In this document: positions 1 to 9,449 of the stretch, piece after piece
Position numbering within the stretch: position 1 is the stretch's first letter
Layout of the letters: the number at the start of each line of letters is the position of its first letter
Assembly (NCBI GenBank): GCA_013298665.1
Contig: JAAFIK010000004.1
Span: 62,001-126,000, forward strand
Direction: 5' to 3'
Source: Chitinophagales bacterium
Lineage (GTDB): Bacteria > Bacteroidota > Bacteroidia > Chitinophagales > Chitinophagaceae
DNA length: 64,000 nt
The notes under the pieces: model-generated
Databases searched by the model: none
Told to the model about the DNA's origin: nothing
What the model saw: the letters and a program-made list of their open reading frames with translations, nothing else
Position numbers and translations under genes: made by a program

Positions 1-264
1 GGGGGGCTCCCGGGACTGATACTGGAGGCTTCGGATGACAGGGATGAGGTGCGCTTCAATTTTGTATCGCTGACGATACCGGCTCCAACGGTTGTGGAGA
101 TCGATCGTAATAACCTGTCGGGTAAACCCGTAACACGGGAAGCCTTCAGCAAAGAGGCCAGTCGTCGTTCTGAAAATATAGCCAATATGATGAAGGCCTC
201 CGGCAATAAGGTAAGTGCCCAGCGCGTGACGCTGGTATCGATGGAGATTGCCGGTACTTATTAA
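1..264 (+). CDS. GLPGLI family protein, C-terminal fragment (cut by the window's left edge)
   Basis: The frame is open from base 1 and its second visible residue begins the diagnostic motif GLPGLI, followed by about 80 residues to a TAA stop at 262-264. GLPGLI proteins are secreted proteins of unknown function confined largely to Bacteroidota. They are very often encoded beside an outer membrane barrel with an N-terminal carboxypeptidase-like domain, which is what follows 97 bases downstream here. The start and any signal peptide lie outside the window, so this is a partial gene and not a broken one. The motif is seen directly; pairing with the next gene is inferred from the family's usual context. 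Confidence 0.85.
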   Translation, partial: GGLPGLILEASDDRDEVRFNFVSLTIPAPTVVEIDRNNLSGKPVTREAFSKEASRRSENIANMMKASGNKVSAQRVTLVSMEIAGTY

Positions 265-361
265 GTATTACATGAAATGATTTCTGTACAATCTTCATGA
301 CAGCAGCGATCCTTACTATAGGTTTTGACTTGTATGTCTTGCCTCCCGAACAATTGTATTC

Positions 362-3061
362 ATGAAGAGAACCTTTGTACTGATATGGATATTCCTTTCT
401 TCCTGTACTGCCGCATCAGCACAGGAATATGAATTTTCCGGAAAGGTCATCAACGCCAGGGGTGATGGGGTTCCCCGGGCCTCGGTGATCCTATCCTTCC
501 GGTTTCGGGAGCAACTGCAAAGTTTGTTTACCCTGTCAGACAGTGCGGGTAAATTCAGCATATTGATTCCTGTAGCGGCTGATCGTATGGAACTCAGCAT
601 TTCTGCGCTGGGTTTTACCGGATACAAAGCAAGCGTTACGCATCAGCAATCGGGTGAGTTGCGGGTTAAGCTTAGCCGTACAGATAAGCTCCTGCCGGAA
701 GTAAGGGTAAAAGCCGCCCCCAAAGTGGTTGTAAAAAACGACACCACAAGTTTTAATGCAGATGCCTACAGCCGGAAGAATGAAACCAATGTCGAAGACC
801 TTCTGAAGAAATTACCAGGTTTTGATGTTGACAATGATGGCAATATGCGCTACAACGGAAAACCCATTGAGCGTGTACTGCTTGACGGGGATGACCTTTA
901 TGGCAGGGATTTTAAGTTGCTGACCAAAAATTTGTCTGCAGATGCAGTAGAAACCGTACAGACGATTGACAATTATACGCCCAATGCCTTACTCAACGGA
1001 CTTGGCAAATCGGGCAAACAGGTATTGAACCTGAAACTACGCAAAAGAAAAACCACGTTTAACGGGAATTTAACCATCGGTGGCGGTGTACCCAACGGAA
1101 GATACGAGAACAGGCTCAATTTACTATCCTTTTCAAAGACTATTAAACTGGTTGGCTTAGGCGGTATGAATAACACCGGCGTAAGCCCGTTTTCCTTTAT
1201 AACCGTAGAAAGACCGGCATACCTCCAGAGAGGGAATGATGATGAAATTGAGGCACAAAATACAGCACCGCTGGCAACAATACCCGAACTGAATTACCGG
1301 GGTATTGCCCCCAGGAGGAGTAACCTCAATCGTTCGGCGATAGGCACGTTGAACTATCTTTTCCATCTGTCTGCAAAGACAAGAATAAAAGGACAGGTGT
1401 ACCTCATTGGTGACAACACTTACCAATTGCAACAAAACGATATCACTTACCTTACCAGTCTGCCGGCGGTAAAAGTAAGGGAAGAAACACAGCTCCGGAA
1501 GCAACAGTTTTTCCAGGGATACCGGCTTGAGGCTACAACTGACATGAGCCGGAAATCGCAACTGATTTACCAGATGCGGTTTGACGAGGGGAATAAGCGT
1601 AATTCTGTCGCATTAGCTTTTTCGGGCATCGCCCTGTCCCCAAAATTAAAAACCATTTCCGGCAACCAGGAGTACCGGCTCCAATACATCAACCGGTTGA
1701 ATAAAAATATTGCGATTGATGCACAACTGATCCATAACCGCACCCATGCCCCGCAACGGCTCCTGCTTGATAGTATTCCTTATCCTGATGCACTTGGTTT
1801 GTCCCCCATGCCTGAAGCAGTTTTGGTACAGCGTTCCGATGTTCCGCTTTACCAGACAGGGGTCAGCATCAGGTTGCCGGGCAAGAGAGGAATGGATAAT
1901 TTTTTACTGTCGGTTATGGCCAACAATATTACCCGGAGATTTGACAATAACGTATATGCTCAGAAGACCAGTGGCGAAACCATTATGGCCATGAATGGGT
2001 TTGGTGGGTATTATTCAACACGGGAACAGAATGTTACAGCAGAGGCCGGGTATACCAAAAAGCTTTCTGATTGGGACATTTCCGGGAGGCTGTCATGGAA
2101 TTACGTACAGTTGAGGTTTAATGAAGAAAAATCCTTCCCTATACCGCCGGATCAGTCTTTCGTATATCCTGCTTATCGCCTATCTGTAAACCGAAAGATT
2201 AATGCATTGTCAAAACTGAATATCGACTATAGTTTCAGGAACAGGCTGCCACAGTTTATGGATATCATTCCGCGGTCGTGGCTTGCTTCATACAGAAATA
2301 CAGACAAGGGAAATTTGGTTTACCAGCGTCTGCCCGAACGGGGGATAAATATCAACTATTCCTTTATAGATTATTACAAAAAGCAGTTGCTCTTGTATAT
2401 TGGTCTTTCCTACCGGAATAACCCTGCCAACTATATTACAGCGGTTGTACCTTCCACACTACTGGAGACCACATCACGAACGGCAAGTTCCATCAACAAT
2501 AACGGATACCTGATCTATAATCGTGCTGAAAAATATATTGGTGCATTCAGAGGTAATATTTTGCTGGATCTGAATAGTTACTGGGGGAGGTACCAAAACA
2601 TCATCAGTGGTGTAGCCAGCAGGAGTACATTCAATATCACTACGGCAAAACTGGGTTTTAAATCAGTGTGGAAGGGTATATTTAACCTGACGCTGAATTC
2701 GGCGCTGAAACTGAACAGGCAAAGAACGATACAGGATATCAAAATAAGGGTGGACGAGACCCGGTTTTGGGAAACCCAGTTGAATGCATTTTTTATTATT
2801 CCCGGTGAGCGGGCTTCATTAGAGATAACAGCTAATCATTATTCGATCCCGAATAATGCGAGGCAATACCAGTTGATTTTTATTGATTTTATGGCTCAGT
2901 ACATTGTAAAAAAAGACAAATTAACCCTGAGTTTAACCGGGAATAATACCAGCAATAACAGAGACCTGTCATTTGACAATATCAGCGCCATTTCTGTTTC
3001 CACACAAAAATTCAGGCTCGTACCGGGCTTTGTGCTTTTGAAAATGTATTATAAGTTCTGA
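362..3061 (+). CDS. Outer membrane beta-barrel protein with carboxypeptidase-like domain (TonB receptor-like, GLPGLI partner)
   Basis: 899 residues. Residues 1-20 form a Sec signal peptide ending SCTAASA before QEYEF. Residues about 25-105 are a carboxypeptidase-regulatory-like beta-sandwich (FSGKVINARGDGVPRASV). A plug-like region follows at about 120-230 (LLKKLPGFDVDNDGNMRYNG), and the rest is strand-rich barrel ending in MYYKF, whose terminal aromatic residue fits outer membrane insertion. It resembles the receptor-like barrels that accompany GLPGLI proteins, and the upstream gene is one. No TonB box is obvious, and nothing shows a substrate. Transport versus secretion or assembly is undecided. 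Confidence 0.85.
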   Translation: MKRTFVLIWIFLSSCTAASAQEYEFSGKVINARGDGVPRASVILSFRFREQLQSLFTLSDSAGKFSILIPVAADRMELSISALGFTGYKASVTHQQSGELRVKLSRTDKLLPEVRVKAAPKVVVKNDTTSFNADAYSRKNETNVEDLLKKLPGFDVDNDGNMRYNGKPIERVLLDGDDLYGRDFKLLTKNLSADAVETVQTIDNYTPNALLNGLGKSGKQVLNLKLRKRKTTFNGNLTIGGGVPNGRYENRLNLLSFSKTIKLVGLGGMNNTGVSPFSFITVERPAYLQRGNDDEIEAQNTAPLATIPELNYRGIAPRRSNLNRSAIGTLNYLFHLSAKTRIKGQVYLIGDNTYQLQQNDITYLTSLPAVKVREETQLRKQQFFQGYRLEATTDMSRKSQLIYQMRFDEGNKRNSVALAFSGIALSPKLKTISGNQEYRLQYINRLNKNIAIDAQLIHNRTHAPQRLLLDSIPYPDALGLSPMPEAVLVQRSDVPLYQTGVSIRLPGKRGMDNFLLSVMANNITRRFDNNVYAQKTSGETIMAMNGFGGYYSTREQNVTAEAGYTKKLSDWDISGRLSWNYVQLRFNEEKSFPIPPDQSFVYPAYRLSVNRKINALSKLNIDYSFRNRLPQFMDIIPRSWLASYRNTDKGNLVYQRLPERGININYSFIDYYKKQLLLYIGLSYRNNPANYITAVVPSTLLETTSRTASSINNNGYLIYNRAEKYIGAFRGNILLDLNSYWGRYQNIISGVASRSTFNITTAKLGFKSVWKGIFNLTLNSALKLNRQRTIQDIKIRVDETRFWETQLNAFFIIPGERASLEITANHYSIPNNARQYQLIFIDFMAQYIVKKDKLTLSLTGNNTSNNRDLSFDNISAISVSTQKFRLVPGFVLLKMYYKF

Positions 3062-3085
3062 TTACATCAACATCCGCTGCCAGAC

Positions 3086-3496
3086 CTACTTCTTCACCGA
3101 CTCCAGCAGTTGCCGGGCTTCGGGTGAAAGTGCGGTAGCATAGGTTTTGTTATTCAGCAAAAACGAAAACTGCATACACTGTACATCGCGCAGGGTAAAG
3201 TCAACATCCTGCAGTACCATGCCCCGCTTAAAATAGTGCAGGGAGCCGTCATAGCCGCATTTCAGGACATCGGGTGCGGAACTGGCTGCTATAAAACTGC
3301 TCAGTTGTGTGATGGCATTTTTGTCGCGCAGTACCCGTACCGCCACAACAGTATCCATGGATCCGTCTCCTTTAAAATAATTGATGGCGATACTGTCGGC
3401 ATCTTTTACCTTTTCAAGAAAGGCCTTGTTGGGCTGTTTGCAGCTTACCGAAGCAAGACAAGCGGCAATGGCAAGTATTAAGAATCCTGATTTCAT
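3086..3496 (-). CDS. Small lipoprotein of unknown function
   Basis: 136 residues. A lipoprotein signal ends at Cys19 (LASVSC), so the mature protein should be membrane-anchored in the envelope. The body has a mixed strand/helix look with the stretch VAVRVLRDKNAITQLSSFI and no motif I can assign. The C-terminus (SPEARQLLESVKK) is helical. It converges on the upstream barrel gene with a 24-base gap. A terminator-like hairpin lies 91 bases upstream of its start on the same strand, either ending the preceding operon or lying in this gene's leader. Confidence 0.75.
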   Translation of the reverse strand: MKSGFLILAIAACLASVSCKQPNKAFLEKVKDADSIAINYFKGDGSMDTVVAVRVLRDKNAITQLSSFIAASSAPDVLKCGYDGSLHYFKRGMVLQDVDFTLRDVQCMQFSFLLNNKTYATALSPEARQLLESVKK

Positions 3497-3586
3497 CGTA
3501 AAGAACGTTTACAGTCAATAGCCAAATATACTGCTCTTTAACTGCTTTTAGACAGGGTCTGCTTTTTGGGGGTGAAAGAGCGGGCA

Positions 3587-3620
3587 TAAAAAAACCACCC
3601 TGGCAAGAATACCGGGTGGT
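3587..3620 (-). terminator. Hairpin with U-tract upstream of the small lipoprotein gene
   Basis: ACCACCC at 3594-3600 pairs with GGGTGGT at 3614-3620, and on the minus strand the stem is followed by seven T residues (3588-3594). It lies downstream of another terminator at 3792-3823 and about 90 bases before the start of the minus-strand lipoprotein gene. It is either a second stop for the upstream operon or part of the lipoprotein leader. Confidence 0.7.
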
Positions 3621-3791
3621 ACAAGCATGAGAAATTTGCTTTGCTTAAGGAAAAAGTTATGCTGCTCAGGGCAACTGTTCCATCCTTTTGCTCGCTGCGC
3701 TAAGGTAGGCGGGGAACATTACGGTAATATGATGTACTGGTTATGAAAAGGTTATGTCCTCCGGGAATCTGCAATAATGGCGGCAACGGGC

Positions 3792-3823
3792 AAAAAAAAG
3801 CGCAGCTTTTACGGGCTGCGCTT
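3792..3823 (-). terminator. Rho-independent terminator of the receptor/beta-helix operon
   Basis: AAGCGCAGC (3798-3806) pairs perfectly with GCTGCGCTT (3815-3823) around an 8-base loop. On the minus strand the stem runs into a T-tract (the A-run at 3792-3799). It lies 19 bases past the stop of the beta-helix-like lipoprotein gene. Confidence 0.85.
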
Positions 3824-3841
3824 CTCTGTAATGTACGGTGA

Positions 3842-5302
3842 TTAGTTATAATTAAACTTTGTCCATCCTTTCCACCAGGTGGCGTCCGGACCTGCGGGGG
3901 CGATAGCACCGCGGAAGGCAACAGCGGTAAAGAAACTGCCTGCGAGCATCGGATCGGTAAAGTTTGCACCACCAACGATGGGCTGGTAGCCATTTGAACC
4001 CGCAAAGGGAGTAGGGTCGGGTGTAATATAGTTGAACGGCTGGATCAATTTTGCTTCTGAAGCATTGGTAAGGATGGTGTTACCAAAGAAAGGATTGGTA
4101 AACCATGCCAATACACTTGCATCTGTAGCGCCGGTTGGCGCACTGACACTTGCAGTATATTTAACATTAACGGTATTGCCTGCCAGTGTGGTATAGCGGA
4201 TACGGAGGGTACTGTCGTTGATGTTCAGGTCGGTGGGTGAACCGGTTCCGGCATCGATGAGTACGGCCTGGGGCCAGCCCATGATCACAGAATTGAAAAT
4301 GGATATGGATGAGTTTCTCCTGATCTGTGCACCTGCACGATACAGGCTGTTCCCTGTATTACTCAGGGTAGCGCGCGGGCCGATGGCAGTGATGTTGGAG
4401 AAGATGGCCCTGGTTTTGGGTGTAGCCGTTGTACCACTGGCGTTATTATCGCTTTCAAAAGCTTCTGAGGTAGAGATGTCGGCAATGAGTGAATCGCGGA
4501 TCACGAGGCCGAATTGTATTTTACCGCTAAAACCGTTGTCGGTATCAAAATCGTCGTCCTGTGTTTTGAGGGCAATGAGGTATTTGCAGTTTACAGAACC
4601 ACCAAACCACTCAAACGCATCATCCTTGGCATATACGGTTTGTACGTGATCGATGGTGGTACCACTACCCACAGCCGCCATTGTCAGGCTGTTGATTTCC
4701 TTGTCGGGCTGAAAGGCATAACCGGCGTATTCGATACGCACATAGCTGAGTGTACCGGAGTTGTCGTTGTCAACCGCTGCAGGGGCCACGGCATCACCGG
4801 AACCGGCAAGACCATCACCATTGGCATTGTCAACACCTCCTTCCACCTGGAAGAGTCCGTTGGTACCGTTGAAGCTGGTATTGATGCCTGCCTTACCGCA
4901 GATTACGATACCGCCCCAGTCGCCCGATTGCGGATTAGGAGAAGCAGAAGTGAATATAATGGGTTCGGTGGGTGTGCCGATGGCATTAATTTTAGCACCA
5001 CGTGTAATGATGAGGGCTGCCACATCACTGCCGCTGAACGAACCCTTGATGGTTGTACCGGCTTCGATGGTGAGGGTTTTATTGCCTGTGATATAAACCA
5101 ATCCTTTGAGGATATATGTATTTTGCTTGCGCAGCACTGTATCGGCATTGATACGCCCCTGAAGGGTTATGGTCTGGCCTGTGGTCGGGTTACCGCCACC
5201 ATTGATGATCACGATTTCTTTTTCGCCGTCCGTTTCAATTTTACGGCAGGAGCTGACGCTGATTGCAACGAGGGCTGTGGCGTATAAAATGTACTTTTTC
5301 AT
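3842..5302 (-). CDS. Beta-helix-like surface lipoprotein encoded downstream of a TonB receptor
   Basis: 486 residues with a lipobox ending at Cys19 (AISVSSC). The body is dominated by repeating short strands and turns (LTIEAGTTIKGSF, SGDWGGIVICGKAGI, LSYVRIEYAGYAF, IDHVQTVYAKDDAFEWFGG), the pattern expected of a right-handed parallel beta-helix. Acidic clusters such as KTQDDDFDTDNGF could bind calcium. The gene starts 26 bases after the receptor stop and is followed by a terminator, so the two form an operon. Homologues next to TonB receptors are common in this phylum and are sometimes labelled multidrug transporter, which nothing in the sequence supports. A role in capturing a ligand for the receptor is inference only. 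Confidence 0.8.
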   Translation of the reverse strand: MKKYILYATALVAISVSSCRKIETDGEKEIVIINGGGNPTTGQTITLQGRINADTVLRKQNTYILKGLVYITGNKTLTIEAGTTIKGSFSGSDVAALIITRGAKINAIGTPTEPIIFTSASPNPQSGDWGGIVICGKAGINTSFNGTNGLFQVEGGVDNANGDGLAGSGDAVAPAAVDNDNSGTLSYVRIEYAGYAFQPDKEINSLTMAAVGSGTTIDHVQTVYAKDDAFEWFGGSVNCKYLIALKTQDDDFDTDNGFSGKIQFGLVIRDSLIADISTSEAFESDNNASGTTATPKTRAIFSNITAIGPRATLSNTGNSLYRAGAQIRRNSSISIFNSVIMGWPQAVLIDAGTGSPTDLNINDSTLRIRYTTLAGNTVNVKYTASVSAPTGATDASVLAWFTNPFFGNTILTNASEAKLIQPFNYITPDPTPFAGSNGYQPIVGGANFTDPMLAGSFFTAVAFRGAIAPAGPDATWWKGWTKFNYN

Positions 5303-5328
5303 TTTTATTTCAGTCTTGATTTTATGTT

Positions 5329-8109
5329 TTATAATATGGAGTAGTTGAATGTGAGGCCGAATGTGGTACCAAACTGCCGGGTAAAGCGATAGGCGTCTTT
5401 ATTTTTCTGGAAACTTTCTTTGCTGTCACCATTCTGATAGAAGTATTGTTTCTGGTTAAGCAGGTCAGAGATATTGAGCCTGATTTCCCCTTTATTGCGG
5501 ATGATCTTTTTGGTGAGTTGGAGATCGAGCAGAGAACGGGGTGCTTCATAAATATCCGGTGATCCTGAGCCTGCGGAGATATCACCAACAAGGTAAATTC
5601 TCTCCCCGATACGGTTGAAGAGCAGGGTTGCAGAGAAGCCAGACTTTTCGTGATCGTAGAGCAGGCCCATATTGAGTACATAGGGCGATTGTCCCTGCAG
5701 GGCGCGGTTCACATTAAGACCCTGGTCTTCCACACGGCTGTAGATATAAGAGGCATTGGCCTGTACCGTAAAGTTTTTAAGCGAGGATGTAAAGTCGAGT
5801 TTCTTGCGCAGTTCCATTTCTGCACCATATACCCTGGCTTTTGCAGCATTCTGGAAGCTGAAGGTGCTTGAGCCACCGCTGCCCTCGGTAAAGATCTGTT
5901 CGATGGGTTTTTCGAAAGACTTATAGAATACGCCTATATTGAATACCTCTCCGGAACGTGGGTAGTATTCATAACGCAGGTCGAAGTTAGACACTTTGGT
6001 ACGTTTGAGTCGTGGATTGCCCTGTACAGAAGCGTTGAGTTCAAAGTCGTAGATATTGAGGAAAGACAATTCGCGCAGTTCGGGGCGGATAACTGTTTGT
6101 GAACCTGAAAGGCGGAGATTGGTTTTGGCGTTGATTTTGTAATTGGCGTTTACACCAGGCAAAAAGTCGGTAACCTTGCTATTGGTATGACGCGGGTCAT
6201 AGGCTTTTACACTACCCACCAGTTGATCAAAATGCTCAACCCTTACGCCCCAAACCAGGCGGAAGGCATTGGAAAACTGGTTGTCGAATTGAATAAACCC
6301 TGCGTTGAGGATGGTATTGGCGAGGTAGCGGAAAGTATTACCCTTAATGGCGTCGAAGCCCAGTGCTGTGCCGGTACCATTTCCAAAATTGGCGGGGGCA
6401 AAAACCTGGTCTGCAGGCAGGAGCCGCAATACGGGGTTATCCAGGGGCAGGTAATTGGCAAAAAGTTTGGCGTCAAACAGGCGATCTTTCACCTGGAGCA
6501 TATACCCGCCTTTGAGGGTTTGTTTCAGGCCAAGCCAGTTGAAATCGTAAGCAAGGTCGCCACCGGCTGTGTATATATAGTCACTCAAATCCTGGAAGAT
6601 GCGGCTGCCGCTTTGCTGTGATAATGTATTGGAAATAACGAGCGTATAAGGGTTTGTGGCACCAAGACCACGGGAATACAGTATCCGGCGCTGGTCGGGA
6701 TAATGACTGTCGAGGATATTGAATGCACCATACCATTTGAGTTTTACGGGCTTGGCAATAATGTGTTCTCCGGTAAGTTGCGTGGTAAAGAATGTATTTT
6801 GTTTGAAGCTGAGTTCGGTTCCCTTTAAAGCTTCGTCCCTTACAAAGTCTGAACCTCTCCGATCCGTAACATAGTTCGCTGCATTGAGGTTGACCATAGA
6901 TTTTACGGATACCTTATTGCGTGGATTCAACTGAATGGTGAGGCTGCCGATGGCACCTGTGGATACATCCTGCTGGTAGCGGTTATCATCAAAATCGAAG
7001 TTTACACTGAAGATACTGCCGGAGAGGGAGTTCTGCCGGTTGATCATACGGATGAAGCGGTTTGTTTTACTATAGGTAAGTCCGAATGTTCCACCAATCT
7101 TTTTACCGGCAATCTTTGAGGAAAACCCGCCATTGAATTGCACGGACATGTTCAGCGGGACATTGATTTCGCTGGCAGACCAGGTATTGTTCATCGTTTT
7201 ACCCAGGGCTGTTTTTTCTGCCGCAGACAGGATATCGAAGTTTGATTTGGTCGTGTACCCCTGAGGTAGTCCACGGGTACCGTCATCGATACCAAGCCAG
7301 TCTGTTTTTCCGCCTGCATATTTATAGAAGGGTTTACCAATGGTTTGGGTATTGAAGCCGGTACCCAGTTGAATATTGAAGAAACTTTTAGCGGGAATGT
7401 CTTTGGTATTGACCTGGATAAGACCACCCGCCCATTCGCCCGGATATTCCGGCACAAAGGCCTTGTTGATGACGATATTATCAATCATCGACGAGGGGAT
7501 CAGGTCGAATGAAAATGTTTTGCGGTCGGGTTCAGTGCTGGTGAGCAGTACGCCGTTGAGCATGGCCTGGTTGTAGCGGTCGGCGAGGCCGCGAACAATA
7601 ATAAATTTGCCTTCCTGGATACTGGCGCCCGGGGTACGTTTAAGTACTTCACCGGTATTTTTATCCGGTGAACGGCGGATGGCCTCAGCGGAGATTACAG
7701 ATGCCACGGTATTGGTATTCTTTTGAAAGGCGATGAGCGAGGCCGCTGTTTCCCGTTTTGCTGAAGTGGCGCGAACGACTACGCCTTCTGTCTGCTTTAC
7801 TTTGGGTTCGAGGGCAATATCTAGGTAGAGGATACCGTCTTTACCGGGTATGGCTTCGTCAATCTGCTTGCCCTGGTAGTTGGTGGATGAGATCAGGATG
7901 GTGTATTTTTTACCGGGTTCAACGTTCAGTACAAACTGACCGTCAACGCTTGTGGATACGCCCTTACCTGTTTCTTTTATGATTACGGAGATTCCGCTGA
8001 GTGGAGAGCCTGTTTTAGCATCGGTGATTTTCCCTTCAATCCTTCCTTTTTGAGCAACGGCTGGTAATATACCTGCAAAAAATACCAGCAGGGTAATGAA
8101 TATTCTCAT
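5329..8109 (-). CDS. TonB-dependent outer membrane receptor
   Basis: About 925 residues from the ATG at 8107-8109. An upstream in-frame extension to 8187 was rejected because the signal peptide MRIFITLLVFFAGILPAVAQ begins here. Residues about 21-105 are a carboxypeptidase-regulatory-like domain (GRIEGKITDAKTGSPLSGIS). The plug follows (VVVRATSAKRETAA, GEVLKRTPGASIQEGKFIIV, DRYNQAMLNGVLL), then a long barrel ending in FGLTFNYSIL. It imports a ligand using TonB energy; which ligand cannot be read from the sequence. No SusD partner is present; the downstream beta-helix-like lipoprotein may take that place. A box reading TAAATTTG on the minus strand sits only 5 bases before the start. Confidence 0.92.
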   Translation of the reverse strand: MRIFITLLVFFAGILPAVAQKGRIEGKITDAKTGSPLSGISVIIKETGKGVSTSVDGQFVLNVEPGKKYTILISSTNYQGKQIDEAIPGKDGILYLDIALEPKVKQTEGVVVRATSAKRETAASLIAFQKNTNTVASVISAEAIRRSPDKNTGEVLKRTPGASIQEGKFIIVRGLADRYNQAMLNGVLLTSTEPDRKTFSFDLIPSSMIDNIVINKAFVPEYPGEWAGGLIQVNTKDIPAKSFFNIQLGTGFNTQTIGKPFYKYAGGKTDWLGIDDGTRGLPQGYTTKSNFDILSAAEKTALGKTMNNTWSASEINVPLNMSVQFNGGFSSKIAGKKIGGTFGLTYSKTNRFIRMINRQNSLSGSIFSVNFDFDDNRYQQDVSTGAIGSLTIQLNPRNKVSVKSMVNLNAANYVTDRRGSDFVRDEALKGTELSFKQNTFFTTQLTGEHIIAKPVKLKWYGAFNILDSHYPDQRRILYSRGLGATNPYTLVISNTLSQQSGSRIFQDLSDYIYTAGGDLAYDFNWLGLKQTLKGGYMLQVKDRLFDAKLFANYLPLDNPVLRLLPADQVFAPANFGNGTGTALGFDAIKGNTFRYLANTILNAGFIQFDNQFSNAFRLVWGVRVEHFDQLVGSVKAYDPRHTNSKVTDFLPGVNANYKINAKTNLRLSGSQTVIRPELRELSFLNIYDFELNASVQGNPRLKRTKVSNFDLRYEYYPRSGEVFNIGVFYKSFEKPIEQIFTEGSGGSSTFSFQNAAKARVYGAEMELRKKLDFTSSLKNFTVQANASYIYSRVEDQGLNVNRALQGQSPYVLNMGLLYDHEKSGFSATLLFNRIGERIYLVGDISAGSGSPDIYEAPRSLLDLQLTKKIIRNKGEIRLNISDLLNQKQYFYQNGDSKESFQKNKDAYRFTRQFGTTFGLTFNYSIL

Positions 8110-8286
8110 GCATTCAAATTTAGCGCAAAGAAACATCCATGATATTACCTCTATGTTACCTGAATGTTTCCAAATTGTTAAGAGCATAGGCTTAACGAAA
8201 ACTTATTATAGTCAGCAGGTGGCAAAAGTCATTAATTGTTTAACGAACCTTTTCGGTAAACCGGTTGTTATTCCACAAAAAAGTAC

Positions 8287-9072
8287 ATGCTTTTACCTGA
8301 TTTCAGCAATCCGTCAATATGGATCAGTCTGCTTACGCTTACCTTTCTTGAAATTGTACTGGGTGTAGATAATATTATATTTATTTCTATTGTGGCGGGT
8401 AAACTGCCGCAGGAAAAGCAGCGTCGCGCCAGAAATATGGGTTTACTGCTGGCGCTCGTGTTTCGCATAGGACTGTTGTTTACCATCACCTGGATGATTA
8501 AACTGGTGGATCCTGTTTTTTCGATTTCGTTTATTCAGGAAAACGGTCAGGCACTGGGCATCAGCTGGAAGGACATTATTTTGATTGGCGGAGGGGCTTT
8601 CCTGATTGCCAAGAGTACGATTGAAATACACAGCAAACTTGAAAAAGCTGCCGCACCTGCTTCAAAAAAGGTTTTTGCCGGTTTTGTTGCTGTACTCGTA
8701 CAGATTGTACTGGTGGATATGGTTTTTTCTTTTGATTCCATACTTACAGCAGTGGGTCTGGTGGATAATGTTATCATCATGATCATCGCTGTTGTCTTAT
8801 CGATGGGGGTCATGCTGGCTTTTGCGGGTATCATCACCCGGTTTATCAACCGTAATCCTACCCTGCAGATGCTGGCATTGGCCTTTCTGATCGTTATCGG
8901 TATTATGCTGGTGGCGGAGGGGTTTCACCAGCATGTGAGCAAAAGTTATATTTATTGTTCGCTGGCTTTTGCGCTGCTGGTGGAGGTGTTGAATATCCGT
9001 CTGCGGAAAACGGGTACCCCTGTTCAGCTAAATTCCGGGAGTGACCCGGCAGACAAGGCGGAGAAGGATTGA
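8287..9072 (+). CDS. TerC family integral membrane protein
   Basis: 261 residues with about seven hydrophobic helices. The two family repeats are visible, each with conserved acidic residues inside membrane segments: FLEIVLGVDNIIFISI near residues 20-35 and VLVDMVFSFDSILTAVG near 140-155. TerC/Alx-type proteins are linked to manganese export and metal loading of exported proteins; tellurite resistance is the historical name. It stands alone, and I see no ter operon around it. The hydrophilic tail (SGSDPADKAEKD) is probably cytoplasmic or periplasmic and not conserved. Confidence 0.92.
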   Translation: MLLPDFSNPSIWISLLTLTFLEIVLGVDNIIFISIVAGKLPQEKQRRARNMGLLLALVFRIGLLFTITWMIKLVDPVFSISFIQENGQALGISWKDIILIGGGAFLIAKSTIEIHSKLEKAAAPASKKVFAGFVAVLVQIVLVDMVFSFDSILTAVGLVDNVIIMIIAVVLSMGVMLAFAGIITRFINRNPTLQMLALAFLIVIGIMLVAEGFHQHVSKSYIYCSLAFALLVEVLNIRLRKTGTPVQLNSGSDPADKAEKD

Positions 9073-9449
9073 GTTCCCTGTACAACTAAGATGAAGTACT
9101 ACATTGTAGCCTGTTTGTAAAATACAGGTGGGCAACCATCGTTCATATGCTGGTACAAACACCTGAGCCATCCTGCAAATCATCCGTAAAAATGCCCGGG
9201 TTATTTCAGGCGGGAAATATTATATAAAAGATTTACCTTTATTACTATTGTAAAAGAATCTGATTGGCGAGCATTATGACACCTTTAGCCTGAAAGCAAT
9301 TCATGAGATACTGTTGTGTGGTTTTCGCTATTGAGAATAGTGTTGCCCCAAAAAGGGTTTACCATCATTTTTATCATTACGTCGTGCATAGCCGGGCATG
9401 CTGCTGATAGGGAATTCTCTTCCGCTGCTGCCTGAATAAGCCATCTGCC
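9073..9449. other. Intergenic stretch between TerC and the LytTR gene
   Basis: No open frame of convincing length and no strong hairpin. It is moderately AT-rich. A weak promoter-like box TACCTTTA lies near 9233-9240, differing from TAnnTTTG in the last base. Nothing else was recognised. Confidence 0.5.

Noticed and set aside
4218..5287. Long plus-strand frames opposite the beta-helix-like lipoprotein gene
   Set aside because: They are shadows of the minus-strand gene, which has a lipobox, repeat pattern and terminator.
8110..8187. Longer start of the TonB receptor
   Set aside because: The added 26 residues precede a complete signal peptide and cross a promoter-like TAAATTTG box.
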